64,000 bases of DNA, taken from positions 62,001 to 126,000 of the forward strand of contig CAJUHJ010000003.1 in the NCBI GenBank assembly GCA_910586355.1, read 5' to 3'. Shown one piece after another: positions 32,911 through 42,521 of this stretch; the stretch's first letter is position 1, and every line of letters starts with the position of its first letter. The translations under genes were made by a program, and so were the position numbers. The notes beneath the pieces were generated by a model that was not told where the DNA came from, made no database searches, and was given only the letters and a program-made list of their open reading frames with translations. The DNA comes from an uncultured Lachnospiraceae bacterium. Lineage in GTDB: Bacteria; Bacillota; Clostridia; Lachnospirales; Lachnospiraceae.

Positions 32911-33776
32911 TATAACTGCTCCTCCTTTTTACCTGTTATCGTAAGCTGGGCAACCGAGAACAAAACAATTATGATAAAGAATAATACCGCGTTTGCACTC
33001 TGGAAACCAAACTGTCCGCCTGACATACCATTGTTGTAAATCAAATAAGAGATTGATTCCGTACTCTGCGCCGGGCCGCCTTTCGTCAAAGCTACGATCT
33101 GATCAAAGACCATTAAAAAGTTTTTTACACAAAGTACCATATTAATGCTGAAAAATGGAATAATCAGCGGGAATGTCAAATGCTTAAATCTCTGCCATCC
33201 CGTCGCCCCGTCAATCGCGCCCGCTTCGTACACATCTTCTGGAACCGTCTGAAGCCCTGATATGTAGATAATCGTATTCATTGCCACTGCCTGCCATGCA
33301 CAGACAATTACAATGGCAATCCACGCCCATTTTGTACTGGCAAGGATACTTGTGCCTTTCCCACCCATCATGTCAATCACTGCCGGAACAATATAGGTAA
33401 AAAAGTAATTGAAAATATAACCCACTACCAGAGCGCCTAATATATTCGGAATAAAATACGCCCCTCTTAACGCACTTTTAAATTTGATTTTACTGTTTAA
33501 AGCAAGTGCAAGAATTAGGCTTATTACATTTACAACGATTGTTGTTAAAATTGCAAATTTTATTGTAAATAAATAAGAGTTCCCCACACGGCCGTCAGTA
33601 AATAAATCCATGTAATTGCGCAGCCCGACATAATCATACGTGCCATATCCTTTAAAATTCGTAAAACTGTACACAAAACCTTTGATTAAAGGCAGTGTAT
33701 TAAAAGCAAAAAACAAGATAAGAATCGGTATTGTCATAAGTGCAAATGTCCGCTCTTTGTTATTCATTTTTTTCAT
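32910..33776 (-). CDS. Sugar ABC transporter permease, MalF type
   Basis: A 288-residue CUT1 permease with six helices and the EAA loop VYEAGAIDGATGWQRFKHLTFPLI (about 180-203). It pairs with the permease at 32062-32910. The start lies just 5 bases after the solute-binding protein gene, with a GGGGAG ribosome site inside its 3' end. The likely substrate is an alpha-galactoside, from the neighbouring GH36 gene. Confidence 0.95.
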   Translation of the reverse strand: MKKMNNKERTFALMTIPILILFFAFNTLPLIKGFVYSFTNFKGYGTYDYVGLRNYMDLFTDGRVGNSYLFTIKFAILTTIVVNVISLILALALNSKIKFKSALRGAYFIPNILGALVVGYIFNYFFTYIVPAVIDMMGGKGTSILASTKWAWIAIVIVCAWQAVAMNTIIYISGLQTVPEDVYEAGAIDGATGWQRFKHLTFPLIIPFFSINMVLCVKNFLMVFDQIVALTKGGPAQSTESISYLIYNNGMSGGQFGFQSANAVLFFIIIVLFSVAQLTITGKKEEQL

Positions 33777-33781
33777 TTTTT

Positions 33782-35065
33782 TTACTCCCCTTTCTGCTGG
33801 TTTTCTTCGTTGTATTCTTCTACTTTACGAATGATATCACGATTGTACCTTGCCCAGTCCTTATCAAACTTTTTCAGATATGCGTCTACGTCCTGTTCAA
33901 TCAAAAATGTCTGAATCTGCGCATCGACTGCCATTTCCGCCGGATAATAATGATCCTGGTAATCTGTCATATTCCCTTCGTCGATAAACTGCTTCATACC
34001 GTCCAAATTCGGCGCAAGCGTAAATTCTCCTTTCTTACAGGGCACTCCATTTTGATCATTTATATAAGCCTGCACATTCTCATCTTCTAACAGAAAAGAA
34101 ATTACCTCATAAGCCGCTTCTTTATTTTCACATTCTTTCGTCACTGCAAGCATCAAATCCACACCGGAATTAAGCGTATTTCCTTTAGCCTTTTCATTTC
34201 CTGGCATCACAAACGAATCAATATCCATATCCGGATTGACTGATTTTACCTGTGGAACTGCATAACTTCCAATGGTATACATCGCGGATTCCCCATTTGC
34301 AAACGCTGTACACGCGCTGTTATAATCATATGCAAACGGCCCTTCCTCTCCATATTCCAATAATTTTAACATTTTTTCCGACGTCTCCCGATACTCTTTG
34401 GAAAATGTCGTTTCACCTGCATTCACCTGCTGGCACACATCAGACGGCGCAAGTCCAACTGCAAGTGAATTCCAAGGCGCAAGACAAGTCCAAACATCTT
34501 TATACCCAAAATAAAACGGCAAAATTCCTTCGGATTGAATTGTCTCACAAAGCTCTATCAATTCATCCCAGGTTTTGGGAATTTCCCAGCCATGTTCTTT
34601 GAACATTTCCCGATTATATAAGACGCCGGACGCATTTGCCGCATAAGGAACGCCGTATATTCCTTCAGTCGGCACAAACTCAAGCCCGTCTAAAATATCA
34701 AGATACGACTCCTTAATATCGGAAAGCCCCTCGTATTCCGATACATCTGCCAGAATCTCGGAATCAACAAAATAAGAGAAATTTATATCTCCTCCAATTC
34801 CAAGTATGTCTGGATAATCCTCTCTGACAAACCTCGTTTTCAAAATTGTCATTGCATCGTTCGGCGATGAAATCGTCAAATGGATGTCATCATGCGTACT
34901 GTTGAACTTTTCCTCCATCTCTTCAAACAAATCCACCGCCTCCGGCTTATAGTGCACCAGCTCAATCTCGATTTTACCGTCTTTTGCCTGCCCGCTGCAG
35001 CCAGCCAGACCCCCTATGCTAAGAATGGCGGCTGTCCATAATAAGCCCTTTCTCTTTCCCTTCAT
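33782..35065 (-). CDS. Sugar-binding lipoprotein of ABC transporter
   Basis: An extracellular solute-binding protein (family 1) of 427 residues. MKGKRKGLLWTAAILSIGG... is a lipoprotein signal peptide with lipobox LAGC (Cys about residue 22). Substrate-binding features include the N-terminal IEIELVHYKPEAVDLFEEM and GIYGVPYAANASGVLYNREM. I chose ATG 35065 because AAAGGAG lies 9 bases upstream; ATG 35071 is an alternative. It heads the operon, with a 9-bp inverted repeat in its leader and a divergent AraC-type regulator upstream. Confidence 0.92.
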   Translation of the reverse strand: MKGKRKGLLWTAAILSIGGLAGCSGQAKDGKIEIELVHYKPEAVDLFEEMEEKFNSTHDDIHLTISSPNDAMTILKTRFVREDYPDILGIGGDINFSYFVDSEILADVSEYEGLSDIKESYLDILDGLEFVPTEGIYGVPYAANASGVLYNREMFKEHGWEIPKTWDELIELCETIQSEGILPFYFGYKDVWTCLAPWNSLAVGLAPSDVCQQVNAGETTFSKEYRETSEKMLKLLEYGEEGPFAYDYNSACTAFANGESAMYTIGSYAVPQVKSVNPDMDIDSFVMPGNEKAKGNTLNSGVDLMLAVTKECENKEAAYEVISFLLEDENVQAYINDQNGVPCKKGEFTLAPNLDGMKQFIDEGNMTDYQDHYYPAEMAVDAQIQTFLIEQDVDAYLKKFDKDWARYNRDIIRKVEEYNEENQQKGE

Positions 35066-35102
35066 TACCATGCTCTCCTTTCCTTTTTTTATTGTGCCGG
35101 AA

Positions 35103-35127
35103 AGTGCAAAACATCTTATTTTGCACT
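35103..35127. repeat. Perfect 9-bp inverted repeat, candidate operator or leader hairpin
   Basis: AGTGCAAAA-N7-TTTTGCACT lies 37 bases upstream of the lipoprotein start, between that start and any promoter in 35135-35287. It may be an operator or an RNA hairpin; the regulator is unknown. No convincing sigma-A pair is seen in the rest of the divergent gap, only weak candidates. Confidence 0.5.
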
Positions 35128-35299
35128 CTCCCAATGGATGACCTTATTCTAACATTCCAAAATGCGTCTATAAATAGCATGATTTTTTCTTATATATATC
35201 ATTATGCAACTTTTTTACAATATATGAAAATGTAGTGGCATTTTGGTATATTTTCAGTTATACTCATAAGGTATTGCTAAAAAAGGAGTGTGTCATACT

Positions 35300-36151
35300 G
35301 TGAAAGATCTTCTGTTTTCTGTATTTCCAAATGAAAATTTTATCGATTTAAGTTTATATCAGTTTGGCTGGGAACGCTGCAAACCGTCCCATGCCTTTGG
35401 TCCTGCGGCCAGAACGCATTACCTGTTCCACTATGTAATATCTGGAACCGGAATTTTACATGCTGATGATTCCGAAGGAACTACCAGGACTTATTCTGTC
35501 AAAAGCGGACAGGGATTTATGATTTTTCCAAATCAGATTAATATGTATATTGCGGATAAAAATCTGCCGTGGGAATATGTCTGGATTGAATTTGACGGAC
35601 TGCGTATCAAAGAAACGCTTGAAATCGCAGGACTTTCTGTAAATTCGCCGATTTACCATGCAAGTTCTCATATCCTGCGGGAAGAAATGATGAATGAAAT
35701 GTTGTATATCGCACAACATGGAGATATGTCGCCTTTTCATTTGATTGGACATATGTATCTCGTTTTAGACGCTCTGACCCGCTCCATTTCTTCTATCCGG
35801 CTGAAAAAAGGAGGAAGGCTGCGGGATTTTTACATCCATGAAGCGATAAATTTTATTGAACAGAATTTCCACAATGACATTTCAGTGGAAGACATTGCCG
35901 ACCACTGCGGATTAAATCGCAGTTATTTCGGGAAAATATTTAAGGAGTCCATTGGACGGACTCCTCAAGAATTTTTATTAAACTACCGCATGACAAAAGC
36001 TTCTGAACTTCTGAAACTGACAAAGCTCTCCATTGGAGACATCAGCAGCGCAGTCGGATATGACAACCCTCTTCATTTTTCAAGGGCTTTTAAAAATGTC
36101 TACGGTGTTTCTCCAAGGATATGGAGAAATGACAACCTATACTCTGGATAA
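35300..36151 (+). CDS. AraC-family regulator of the alpha-galactoside locus
   Basis: A 283-residue regulator. The N-terminal cupin-type sugar-sensing domain (about 1-150) has RTHYLFHYVISGTGILHAD and GQGFMIFPNQIN. The C-terminal double helix-turn-helix reads SVEDIADHCGLNRSYFGKIFKESIG and SIGDISSAVGYDNPLHFSRAFK, with the closing GVSPRIWR signature. It is divergent from the transporter, the usual layout for MsmR/RafR-type activators. I start at GTG 35300, 11 bases after AAGGAG; the GTG at 35288 overlaps that site. Ligand inferred to be an alpha-galactoside. Confidence 0.9.
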   Translation: MKDLLFSVFPNENFIDLSLYQFGWERCKPSHAFGPAARTHYLFHYVISGTGILHADDSEGTTRTYSVKSGQGFMIFPNQINMYIADKNLPWEYVWIEFDGLRIKETLEIAGLSVNSPIYHASSHILREEMMNEMLYIAQHGDMSPFHLIGHMYLVLDALTRSISSIRLKKGGRLRDFYIHEAINFIEQNFHNDISVEDIADHCGLNRSYFGKIFKESIGRTPQEFLLNYRMTKASELLKLTKLSIGDISSAVGYDNPLHFSRAFKNVYGVSPRIWRNDNLYSG

Positions 36152-36694
36152 GTACTCTCCCGTTCTAGTGTCAATTTTAATCACGTCATCCTGATTGACA
36201 AAAAGCGGAACATATACCGTAGCTCCAGTCTCTACGACAGCCGGCTTCGTAGCCCCTGTTGCTGTATCGCCTTTAAATCCCGGCTCTGTATCTGTAATCT
36301 GCAATTCTACAAACAGAGGCGGTTCCACTGCAAATACATTTCCATTATGAGAACATACTTTTACCATTTCATTTTCTTTTACAAATTTTAAAGCATCCCC
36401 GATATCGTCCTGGCTGAGCGCAATCTGGTCATATGTTTCCACATCCATAAAATAGAATAAATCGCCGTCTGCATATAAGTACTGATAATCTTTTCTGTCA
36501 ATACGCGCCTGCGGGCATTTCTCTGTCGGACGGAATGTCTTCTCAACGATACCGCCGCTCTTAATATTCTTTAATTTTGTTCTGACAAATGCTGCCCCTT
36601 TTCCCGGTTTCACATGCTGAAATTCAATAATCTGAAAAATATTACCTTCAACTTCTATTGTAATACCATTTCTAAAATCTCCTGCTGAAATCAT
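36137..36694 (-). CDS. efp: Elongation factor P
   Basis: EF-P, 185 residues, relieves ribosome stalling at polyproline. It has the KOW-like N-terminal domain with EFQHVKPGKGAAFVRTKLKN (modifiable Lys in KPGKG, about 32-36), and C-terminal OB domains with GDTATGATKPA and VPLFVNQDDVIKIDTRTGEYLSR, the EF-P signature. Its 3' end overlaps the converging AraC-type gene by 15 bases. It has its own promoter at 36739-36767. Confidence 0.98.
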   Translation of the reverse strand: MISAGDFRNGITIEVEGNIFQIIEFQHVKPGKGAAFVRTKLKNIKSGGIVEKTFRPTEKCPQARIDRKDYQYLYADGDLFYFMDVETYDQIALSQDDIGDALKFVKENEMVKVCSHNGNVFAVEPPLFVELQITDTEPGFKGDTATGATKPAVVETGATVYVPLFVNQDDVIKIDTRTGEYLSRV

Positions 36695-36738
36695 AAATTT
36701 TCCTCCTTAAATACATATCGGACTTAGCCACCTGTACA

Positions 36739-36767
36739 ATTCTATAATAAAAGTCGTGATATTTCAA
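36739..36767 (-). promoter_or_regulatory. Promoter for efp
   Basis: TTGAAA (36762-36767), 17-base spacer, TAGAAT (36739-36744), 45 bases upstream of the efp start. Confidence 0.7.
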
Positions 36768-36803
36768 CCTTTTTTTCTATTATTCTCTAAGATAGGCTGT
36801 TTC

Positions 36804-39800
36804 TTATTTCTTTATTTTCACTTTTTTCCCCTTCTTGGGAACACCAAAAGCAGATCCTTTTTTCGTTACTACCTTATAATAATAAGTCTTTCCTTTTTTT
36901 ATCTTTTTATCAGTATAAGAAGTGTTATTTGCTTTTAATGTTTTTATTTTTTTGTATTTGCCATTTTTGCTTGTAGAACGATAAATTAAATAACTATTCG
37001 CTCCCTTTACTTTCTGAAAACGAATCCTGACTTTGCCTGCAGCTGCTTTTACTTTCAGTCCCGATACTGCTTTTGGCAGAGTCAGGCTTACAGCAGAGCT
37101 TTCAGCGCTATTGGCATAATTAGCGGCGCCGGCAACAACGGTATACGTCACGCTTTGCCCGGCAGATACGGACGAATCCAAATAAGCAGTTGTTGTAACC
37201 TCAGCAATCTTTAGCGCCTCTCCATTTCCAATCCTACGATAAATTTCATAAAAAGCAGCGTTTTGTACTGTTTGGAATGTAATCTGTACCCCCGTCGCTT
37301 TACTTACCGCTTTTACCCCTGCCGGCGCCGCCAAAACGACTGCCTTCTCTTTTGGAAGTGTTACGCTCACACCAGGGCTGGCCGCACTTTTTGTAAAAGC
37401 CGTATCATTGGCCGCCGGAACCGCAGCGACTGTATAAATGGATGTTTCGCCTTTTGGCGCGCTTCTGTCCACAAAAGTAGTAAATGTCGTCGCAACCACT
37501 TTTACAAATTCTCCACTGCCGGATTTACGGTATATCTCATAATAAGCAGCATTTGCAACTTTCTGAAATGAAATCTGTGCTCCGGCGCTGACTGCTGATA
37601 CTTTTAATCCGATTGGAACAGCCAGCGTAATCTTTTGAATGGGCAAATTTTCTATTTGCAAACCATCGTACGCCGCCCGTAAATTTTGCTTTCGTTGTTT
37701 GAGTTCTTCCACATCTGCCGTATCGACGCTTTCACTGGCTTTTTCATATACCTCTTCAAATATATCCCAGCTTTCTTTTGTATATTTGCCGTCCGCATTG
37801 CCGTCGTTTTTCACTCCCCTTACAATACGAAGTACTGTATTCAAATCTTTTACTGCCTGTTCTTTATGGGTTACTAATCCATTTTTTGCATTGATAAGAT
37901 TCTCCAAAAGCTGCCGGACTTCTTTTTCCGAAGCATCCTGTAAACGGTTCAGCAGTTTCTCGTATGCGATTTCAAATACTGCCATGCTGAGCTTTGTATA
38001 ATGCTCTTTGTCTTTTCGTAACTCTTCTGCTTCCGCTATCGCTGTTTCTAATTCGTCTTTCAAATCTGCACCCGGTATCGCAACAGTAATTTTACACTCA
38101 GCTGTTTTCTTTCCATCTTCAGTTTGCACAGTAATCACTGCTGTTCCGTTCTTTCTGGCAGTTACGATACCTTTTTCATCTACATGTGCAACATCCGGCC
38201 TTGAACTGGTATATGTAACATTTTTGTTTGTTGCATTTTCTGGTGTAATTACTGCAATCAGTTTATATTCTGACGTATCCCGGATTGTTAATTCTAAAGG
38301 GTTTAGCGTGACGCCTTCCACTGCTACTAACGTTCCCTCTCCATCGGACTCCGTTTGTTTATAAATCAGATAATCTATATCTATCATAGGTTCTTTACAT
38401 ACAATCCGTATTGTATGTTCACCATCTAAAAGCCCTGTTTTCTCATAGAGTTTTACCCCTGTCGCAGCATCTCCCATGCAGGATACTTCCTCATCCAGCG
38501 TTCCATCTATATAAACTTCTGCGCTTCCGAAATCCGTATCCGTCTTTCCATACCATTCTACACTGTCTCCCTCAAATGTTAAGGAAACTTCTGCGGATGA
38601 TTCAGATGTGTATTTGCAGCTTCCGCCAGAATATGCTTCGCCCTGTTCCCTCGTCCAGTTTCCTTCATATACGAGAGCCGAATCCGAATCTTCTATCAAT
38701 GTCTCTTTTACTGGAATTGGATCTTTATCTGGTTTATCCAGCTCTTTCGCATAAACCAAAAGATAATCGGAAAATTCTTTTGAAATTACCGCCTGGTTTC
38801 CCGGGACATTTGTAGCAACCACTTGATTATTCACATAATCTACAATCCGATAAATTTTATCCGGATCAAGTCCTTTCAGCTCAATATCCGGATTTTGCTC
38901 AGGACTAAATTTTGTGCCATCCCGATAAAATCCATAATACATCATACCGTCTTTTTCTATCACATACGTTTCATACGGGTCAAAACCATAGCTGTATAAA
39001 TCCCCGATAAAGCGTCCCTTTTGAAGCTCTGTTTTCTGCGCAATTTCTAACCAACGCTCATATTCGGCCTGCATACCGCCGCTCATATCCCTCTTTTCAA
39101 TCAGTACTGCCCCTGTACCAATAGTAGAAGGATACCAGATTTCATTGTGGTCTGTCGAAACCGGAAAATAATCGCCGCACAATGCCTTATATGCTTTTAC
39201 CCTCCGTCTCGTCTGATCCACACTTGACGGATCTGCCGTTTTTATCTGCGTTACATAGGGCAGAGAATAATAATCCTGGGGCGTCCCGCAGTTGCATAAC
39301 AGATGAAAAGCGTCCGGATTGCATTTTTTTAGTTCCAAATAAATTTCCCGATAAAAAACCGCCTGATTTTCCGTAGATTCCTCCGGCCTTTCATGTTGAT
39401 GCGCCTTATTATAACATTTTGGGATACTCCAGACATAATCGCTTTTTAATCCGTCAAATCCCCATGTTTCAACTGCTTTTCTAACAAACTCCACCTGGCT
39501 TTGTACAGCTTCCTCAGAAGACGGGCAAAGGGCATATCCGGTTGTTCCATGAAATTTGTCCAATTCTCCGGGACCTGCCAGTTTCGCAATCGAACCTTTC
39601 TGATTTTTCACGAAATACTCCGGATGCTCATTATATAGGCTGCTGCCCGCTCTGCCCCCTCCATCGCACGGCCTCCACCATAATACAGCTGTCATCCCCC
39701 GCTCATGTACCGCGTCGGTCAGACGCTTCATATCTGCATCGCCATTTGGAAGTTTCTCCTCATTTAAGTCCCATTCTCCCGCATCATTATACCAGCCGTC

Positions 39801-40799
39801 GTCGAGCGTCACCTGTTTGACACCCATTTCTTTTAACGCATCTAATTTTTCTATCATCAAATCTAATGTCCAGTCAGATTCCAAATCCATACTTTCCCAA
39901 CGAAGATCATAGCTGCTGTCTGGGATTTCCTCTGGCGCTAACGTTTCAAATCCCAGTTTACTCATACCATCTGCGTATCCTTTCAGTCCCATATAATAGT
40001 CCCCGCCATGTACGAAAACAAAACATTCTCCTGCGTTGGCCGTCTGCGCTCTTCCTATTTTCTGGGATGGCCTGCTGATTTTTGCATAAACCGTATTATC
40101 TGCTTCATTGATGGGCGTGGACAGCTCCCTTCTTGATACGCTGGCGTCTCCTATGGAAATACCTCCGTTTTCTGAATAAATATCTGCCGCCGGAATTCCA
40201 ACGGAAGTCTGATCCTGTTTATTTTCCCTTTGAAACGTCTGATTGTCGCTCAGATCTATTTTCTGAAGCGTATCATAAATACTTTTCTCTCCTTCGCCGC
40301 CCCCATTATAGCTCCAAACCGTCTTCGCCGGATCGTTTAACGCAAATTCACAGTCTATAAATTTATCCACATTTACCTGTGCAGATTCTGCCTGATAACT
40401 TGTGCTTATATAAAAAAGCCCCTCTACGTCTTCTACGGATTCAAGCACGCAAATACGTTTTAATCCAGTACTGGAAGACTTAGAAGTGACTGTCATTTTA
40501 TTTCCTGTTCCTGCTGTTCCATGTATATTTTCTTCTACTACACATTCAAAATCCTTAAAATCAGTCACCGATTTTCCTCTTACTACCGGACAACTAATAA
40601 AGGACGGCTCGCTCATTTGTACTGCGCTTCCATCTTCCCGACACAGATACAGACTAACTTTACCCGTCGCTTCCTCAAACCTGGCTTCAACGCCATTTCC
40701 ATTTAATATCTGTTCTTCTGCTGCTGATACCTCAACTCCCAAGCTCCCCACACATACAGCCGCTGCTGCAAGCAACGGTATGAAATATCTTCTTTTCAT
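36804..40799 (-). CDS. Very large secreted clan GH-D (alpha-galactosidase-type) glycosidase
   Basis: A 1331-residue exported enzyme. It has a signal peptide (1-27, cut after VSA), then a beta-sandwich and TIM barrel (about 28-690) with VTLDDGWYNDAG (331-342), GFDGLKSDYVW (candidate nucleophile D454) and PVSTDHNEIWYPS (candidate acid/base D550). Next are a carbohydrate-binding-like beta domain (about 703-815), a Big2 Ig-like domain (827-907), two FIVAR-type helical repeats (912-978, 985-1048) and three fibronectin III-like domains (1055-1150, 1153-1243, 1245-1331). The C-terminus is lysine-rich with no sortase motif, so it may bind the wall by charge. Its ATG overlaps the rpiB stop. It probably acts on host or plant glycans; the exact substrate is unknown. 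Confidence 0.85.
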   Translation of the reverse strand: MKRRYFIPLLAAAAVCVGSLGVEVSAAEEQILNGNGVEARFEEATGKVSLYLCREDGSAVQMSEPSFISCPVVRGKSVTDFKDFECVVEENIHGTAGTGNKMTVTSKSSSTGLKRICVLESVEDVEGLFYISTSYQAESAQVNVDKFIDCEFALNDPAKTVWSYNGGGEGEKSIYDTLQKIDLSDNQTFQRENKQDQTSVGIPAADIYSENGGISIGDASVSRRELSTPINEADNTVYAKISRPSQKIGRAQTANAGECFVFVHGGDYYMGLKGYADGMSKLGFETLAPEEIPDSSYDLRWESMDLESDWTLDLMIEKLDALKEMGVKQVTLDDGWYNDAGEWDLNEEKLPNGDADMKRLTDAVHERGMTAVLWWRPCDGGGRAGSSLYNEHPEYFVKNQKGSIAKLAGPGELDKFHGTTGYALCPSSEEAVQSQVEFVRKAVETWGFDGLKSDYVWSIPKCYNKAHQHERPEESTENQAVFYREIYLELKKCNPDAFHLLCNCGTPQDYYSLPYVTQIKTADPSSVDQTRRRVKAYKALCGDYFPVSTDHNEIWYPSTIGTGAVLIEKRDMSGGMQAEYERWLEIAQKTELQKGRFIGDLYSYGFDPYETYVIEKDGMMYYGFYRDGTKFSPEQNPDIELKGLDPDKIYRIVDYVNNQVVATNVPGNQAVISKEFSDYLLVYAKELDKPDKDPIPVKETLIEDSDSALVYEGNWTREQGEAYSGGSCKYTSESSAEVSLTFEGDSVEWYGKTDTDFGSAEVYIDGTLDEEVSCMGDAATGVKLYEKTGLLDGEHTIRIVCKEPMIDIDYLIYKQTESDGEGTLVAVEGVTLNPLELTIRDTSEYKLIAVITPENATNKNVTYTSSRPDVAHVDEKGIVTARKNGTAVITVQTEDGKKTAECKITVAIPGADLKDELETAIAEAEELRKDKEHYTKLSMAVFEIAYEKLLNRLQDASEKEVRQLLENLINAKNGLVTHKEQAVKDLNTVLRIVRGVKNDGNADGKYTKESWDIFEEVYEKASESVDTADVEELKQRKQNLRAAYDGLQIENLPIQKITLAVPIGLKVSAVSAGAQISFQKVANAAYYEIYRKSGSGEFVKVVATTFTTFVDRSAPKGETSIYTVAAVPAANDTAFTKSAASPGVSVTLPKEKAVVLAAPAGVKAVSKATGVQITFQTVQNAAFYEIYRRIGNGEALKIAEVTTTAYLDSSVSAGQSVTYTVVAGAANYANSAESSAVSLTLPKAVSGLKVKAAAGKVRIRFQKVKGANSYLIYRSTSKNGKYKKIKTLKANNTSYTDKKIKKGKTYYYKVVTKKGSAFGVPKKGKKVKIKK

Positions 40800-41245
40800 A
40801 TCAACGATTCCCCCTCTTCCACTTCTATCATATGTACCCGCTTTTCATGTCTTCCTCCCAAAAACTCCGCTGCCAAATAAGCTTTTACAATTTCCTTTGC
40901 CATTTCTGCTCCTACAATCCGAGCGCCGAATGCGATAATATTTGCATTATTATGTTCTCTGACAAGTCTTGCCGTCACCGGTTCCGAACAAACCGCTGCG
41001 CGGATTCCCCTGACTTTATTCGCCGCAACCGAAATTCCAACTCCGGTCCCACAGATTAAAATTCCGCAGTCTGCACTGCCCATTGCGACTGCCTTTGCTA
41101 CTTTTTTCCCATAAATTGGATAATCACAGGACGCATTGCTGTCTGTCCCATAATTTTCTACTTCATGCCCTAATTCCTTTACATATTCCACAATTTGATT
41201 TTTCAGTTCTACGGCTGCGTGGTCGTTTCCAATTGCAATTTTCAT
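40796..41245 (-). CDS. rpiB: Ribose-5-phosphate isomerase B
   Basis: A 149-residue RpiB/LacAB-family isomerase that interconverts ribose 5-phosphate and ribulose 5-phosphate. It has GNDHAAVELKNQI at the N-terminus, the catalytic Cys region DCGILICGTGVGISVAANK (about 60-78) and the phosphate-binding RLVREHNNANIIAFGAR. It overlaps yqeG upstream by 4 bases and the large glycosidase downstream by 4 bases, so all are translationally coupled. An allose/galactose phosphate isomerase role is possible given the neighbour, but the sequence fits RpiB best. Confidence 0.95.
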   Translation of the reverse strand: MKIAIGNDHAAVELKNQIVEYVKELGHEVENYGTDSNASCDYPIYGKKVAKAVAMGSADCGILICGTGVGISVAANKVRGIRAAVCSEPVTARLVREHNNANIIAFGARIVGAEMAKEIVKAYLAAEFLGGRHEKRVHMIEVEEGESLI

Positions 41246-41736
41246 AAACTCCTCCTATAAAAAAACAATACAATTTTTTCGATGTAACGCTTTAATACAA
41301 TCTGAATTTCTTCTTTAGGATTTATTGGCTCTACCAGTATCGCGTGAATTCCCGCGAGTTTTGCCCCCACAATATCTGTAAAAATCTGATCCCCGATAAA
41401 TATTGTGCTGCCACAGTCTGTACCCATCCACTGCATTGCCTGGCGGTAATTTTTCGGCGAGGGTTTTTTGGCTTTAAAAATATAACGCACACCAGCTTTG
41501 TCTGCAAACATCTTGACTCTGGGCTCCTTATTATTTGAAAGAAGCACGCAGTCAAGCCCCAGTTCCTTTAGATCCAAAAATAAGTCTAACGCACGTCTGT
41601 CCGCCGGTTCCCCATGCGGCACTAACGTATTATCAATATCAAAAATCAAACCCCTGCATCCTTTTTGATACAATTTGTCATAATCAATCTGATAAGCAGA
41701 CGGCAGATATTCATCCGGATATAAAATATGCCTCAT
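41242..41736 (-). CDS. yqeG: YqeG family HAD-IIIA phosphatase
   Basis: A 164-residue HAD phosphatase of the YqeG family (related to phosphatidylglycerophosphate phosphatase). Motif I is GLIFDIDNTLVPHG (Asp nucleophile and acid/base), motif II is VLLSNN, and motifs III/IV are KPSPKNYRQAM and FIGDQIFTDIVGAK. The substrate in this organism is not known. It lies between nrdR and rpiB, 9 bases from nrdR. Confidence 0.92.
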   Translation of the reverse strand: MRHILYPDEYLPSAYQIDYDKLYQKGCRGLIFDIDNTLVPHGEPADRRALDLFLDLKELGLDCVLLSNNKEPRVKMFADKAGVRYIFKAKKPSPKNYRQAMQWMGTDCGSTIFIGDQIFTDIVGAKLAGIHAILVEPINPKEEIQIVLKRYIEKIVLFFYRRSL

Positions 41737-41745
41737 ATATACTCC

Positions 41746-42198
41746 TTAGGTATCCAGTATTTTTTTCAATTCATTCATAAATGTATTGACGTCTTTAAAT
41801 TCGCGGTAAACAGAAGCAAATCTGACATATGCAACAGCCTCTAAATCTTTGAGCTTGTCCATTACAATTTCACCAATGAAAGCGCTTGATATTTCTTTCT
41901 CTTCGCGGTTAAAAATCTCAGTCTCTATTTCATCGACCAGATTATTAATCTGATCCACCGAAATCGGGCGTTTATGACAGGCACGTAAAATTCCCGCTTC
42001 AATCTTCGAACGGTCATATTGTTCCCTGTTATTGTCTTTCTTGATTACAATCAATGGAATCGTTTCTATTTTTTCATATGTAGTAAAACGTTTCCCACAT
42101 TCATCACACATTCGTCTGCGCCGAATGGAATAATTATCATCTGCAGGTCTAGAATCAATCACCCTTGTATTCTCACTGCTGCAATATGGACATTTCAT
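41746..42198 (-). CDS. nrdR: Transcriptional repressor NrdR
   Basis: NrdR, 150 residues, represses ribonucleotide reductase genes in response to dATP/ATP. It has a zinc ribbon (MKCPYCSSENTRVIDSR, CDECGKRFTTYE) and an ATP-cone domain (about 46-136, VIKKDNNREQYDRSKIEAGILRAC). The ATG at 42198 is 8 bases after AGGAGG; the frame's earlier ATG is not used. It follows ylmC by 11 bases. Confidence 0.97.
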   Translation of the reverse strand: MKCPYCSSENTRVIDSRPADDNYSIRRRRMCDECGKRFTTYEKIETIPLIVIKKDNNREQYDRSKIEAGILRACHKRPISVDQINNLVDEIETEIFNREEKEISSAFIGEIVMDKLKDLEAVAYVRFASVYREFKDVNTFMNELKKILDT

Positions 42199-42209
42199 CC
42201 AAAATCCTC

Positions 42210-42464
42210 CTATAATTTTCTTCTGCAATCTTCCTCTTTGATTTCAACCAGAATAATATCCGACCCAATACGGATAATACATTTCCACGGAATACAAATT
42301 TCAAATTCATGTCCAAACATACCAAACAATTTGCATGGTCCGGGTATGATTAATGCCTTGATACAACCCGTCTGTTCGTTAAATTCAATGTCGATTACGT
42401 TGCCCAGACATTTGCAGTCGCAAACATTAATGACTTCCTTTTCCTGCAGTTCACACAAACGCAT
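42210..42464 (-). CDS. ylmC: YlmC/YmxH family PRC-barrel sporulation protein
   Basis: An 84-residue PRC-barrel protein of the YlmC/YmxH family: MRLCELQEKEVINVCDCKCLG, EFNEQTGCIKALIIPG, and the closing WKCIIRIGSDIILVEI. Members are linked to sporulation in Firmicutes; the molecular role is unclear. It is rich in Cys. Ribosome site AAGGGG. It leads the ylmC-nrdR-yqeG-rpiB run. Confidence 0.88.
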   Translation of the reverse strand: MRLCELQEKEVINVCDCKCLGNVIDIEFNEQTGCIKALIIPGPCKLFGMFGHEFEICIPWKCIIRIGSDIILVEIKEEDCRRKL

Positions 42465-42521
42465 CGGAAGACCCCTTATCTTTTTTCTTTTAGTCTATTC
42501 CGTTTGTTTTTGTCCTATTCC

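Noticed and set aside
36804..36900. Sortase anchor at the end of the large glycosidase
   Set aside because: The C-terminus is a Lys-rich Fn3-like end without LPxTG or a hydrophobic tail.
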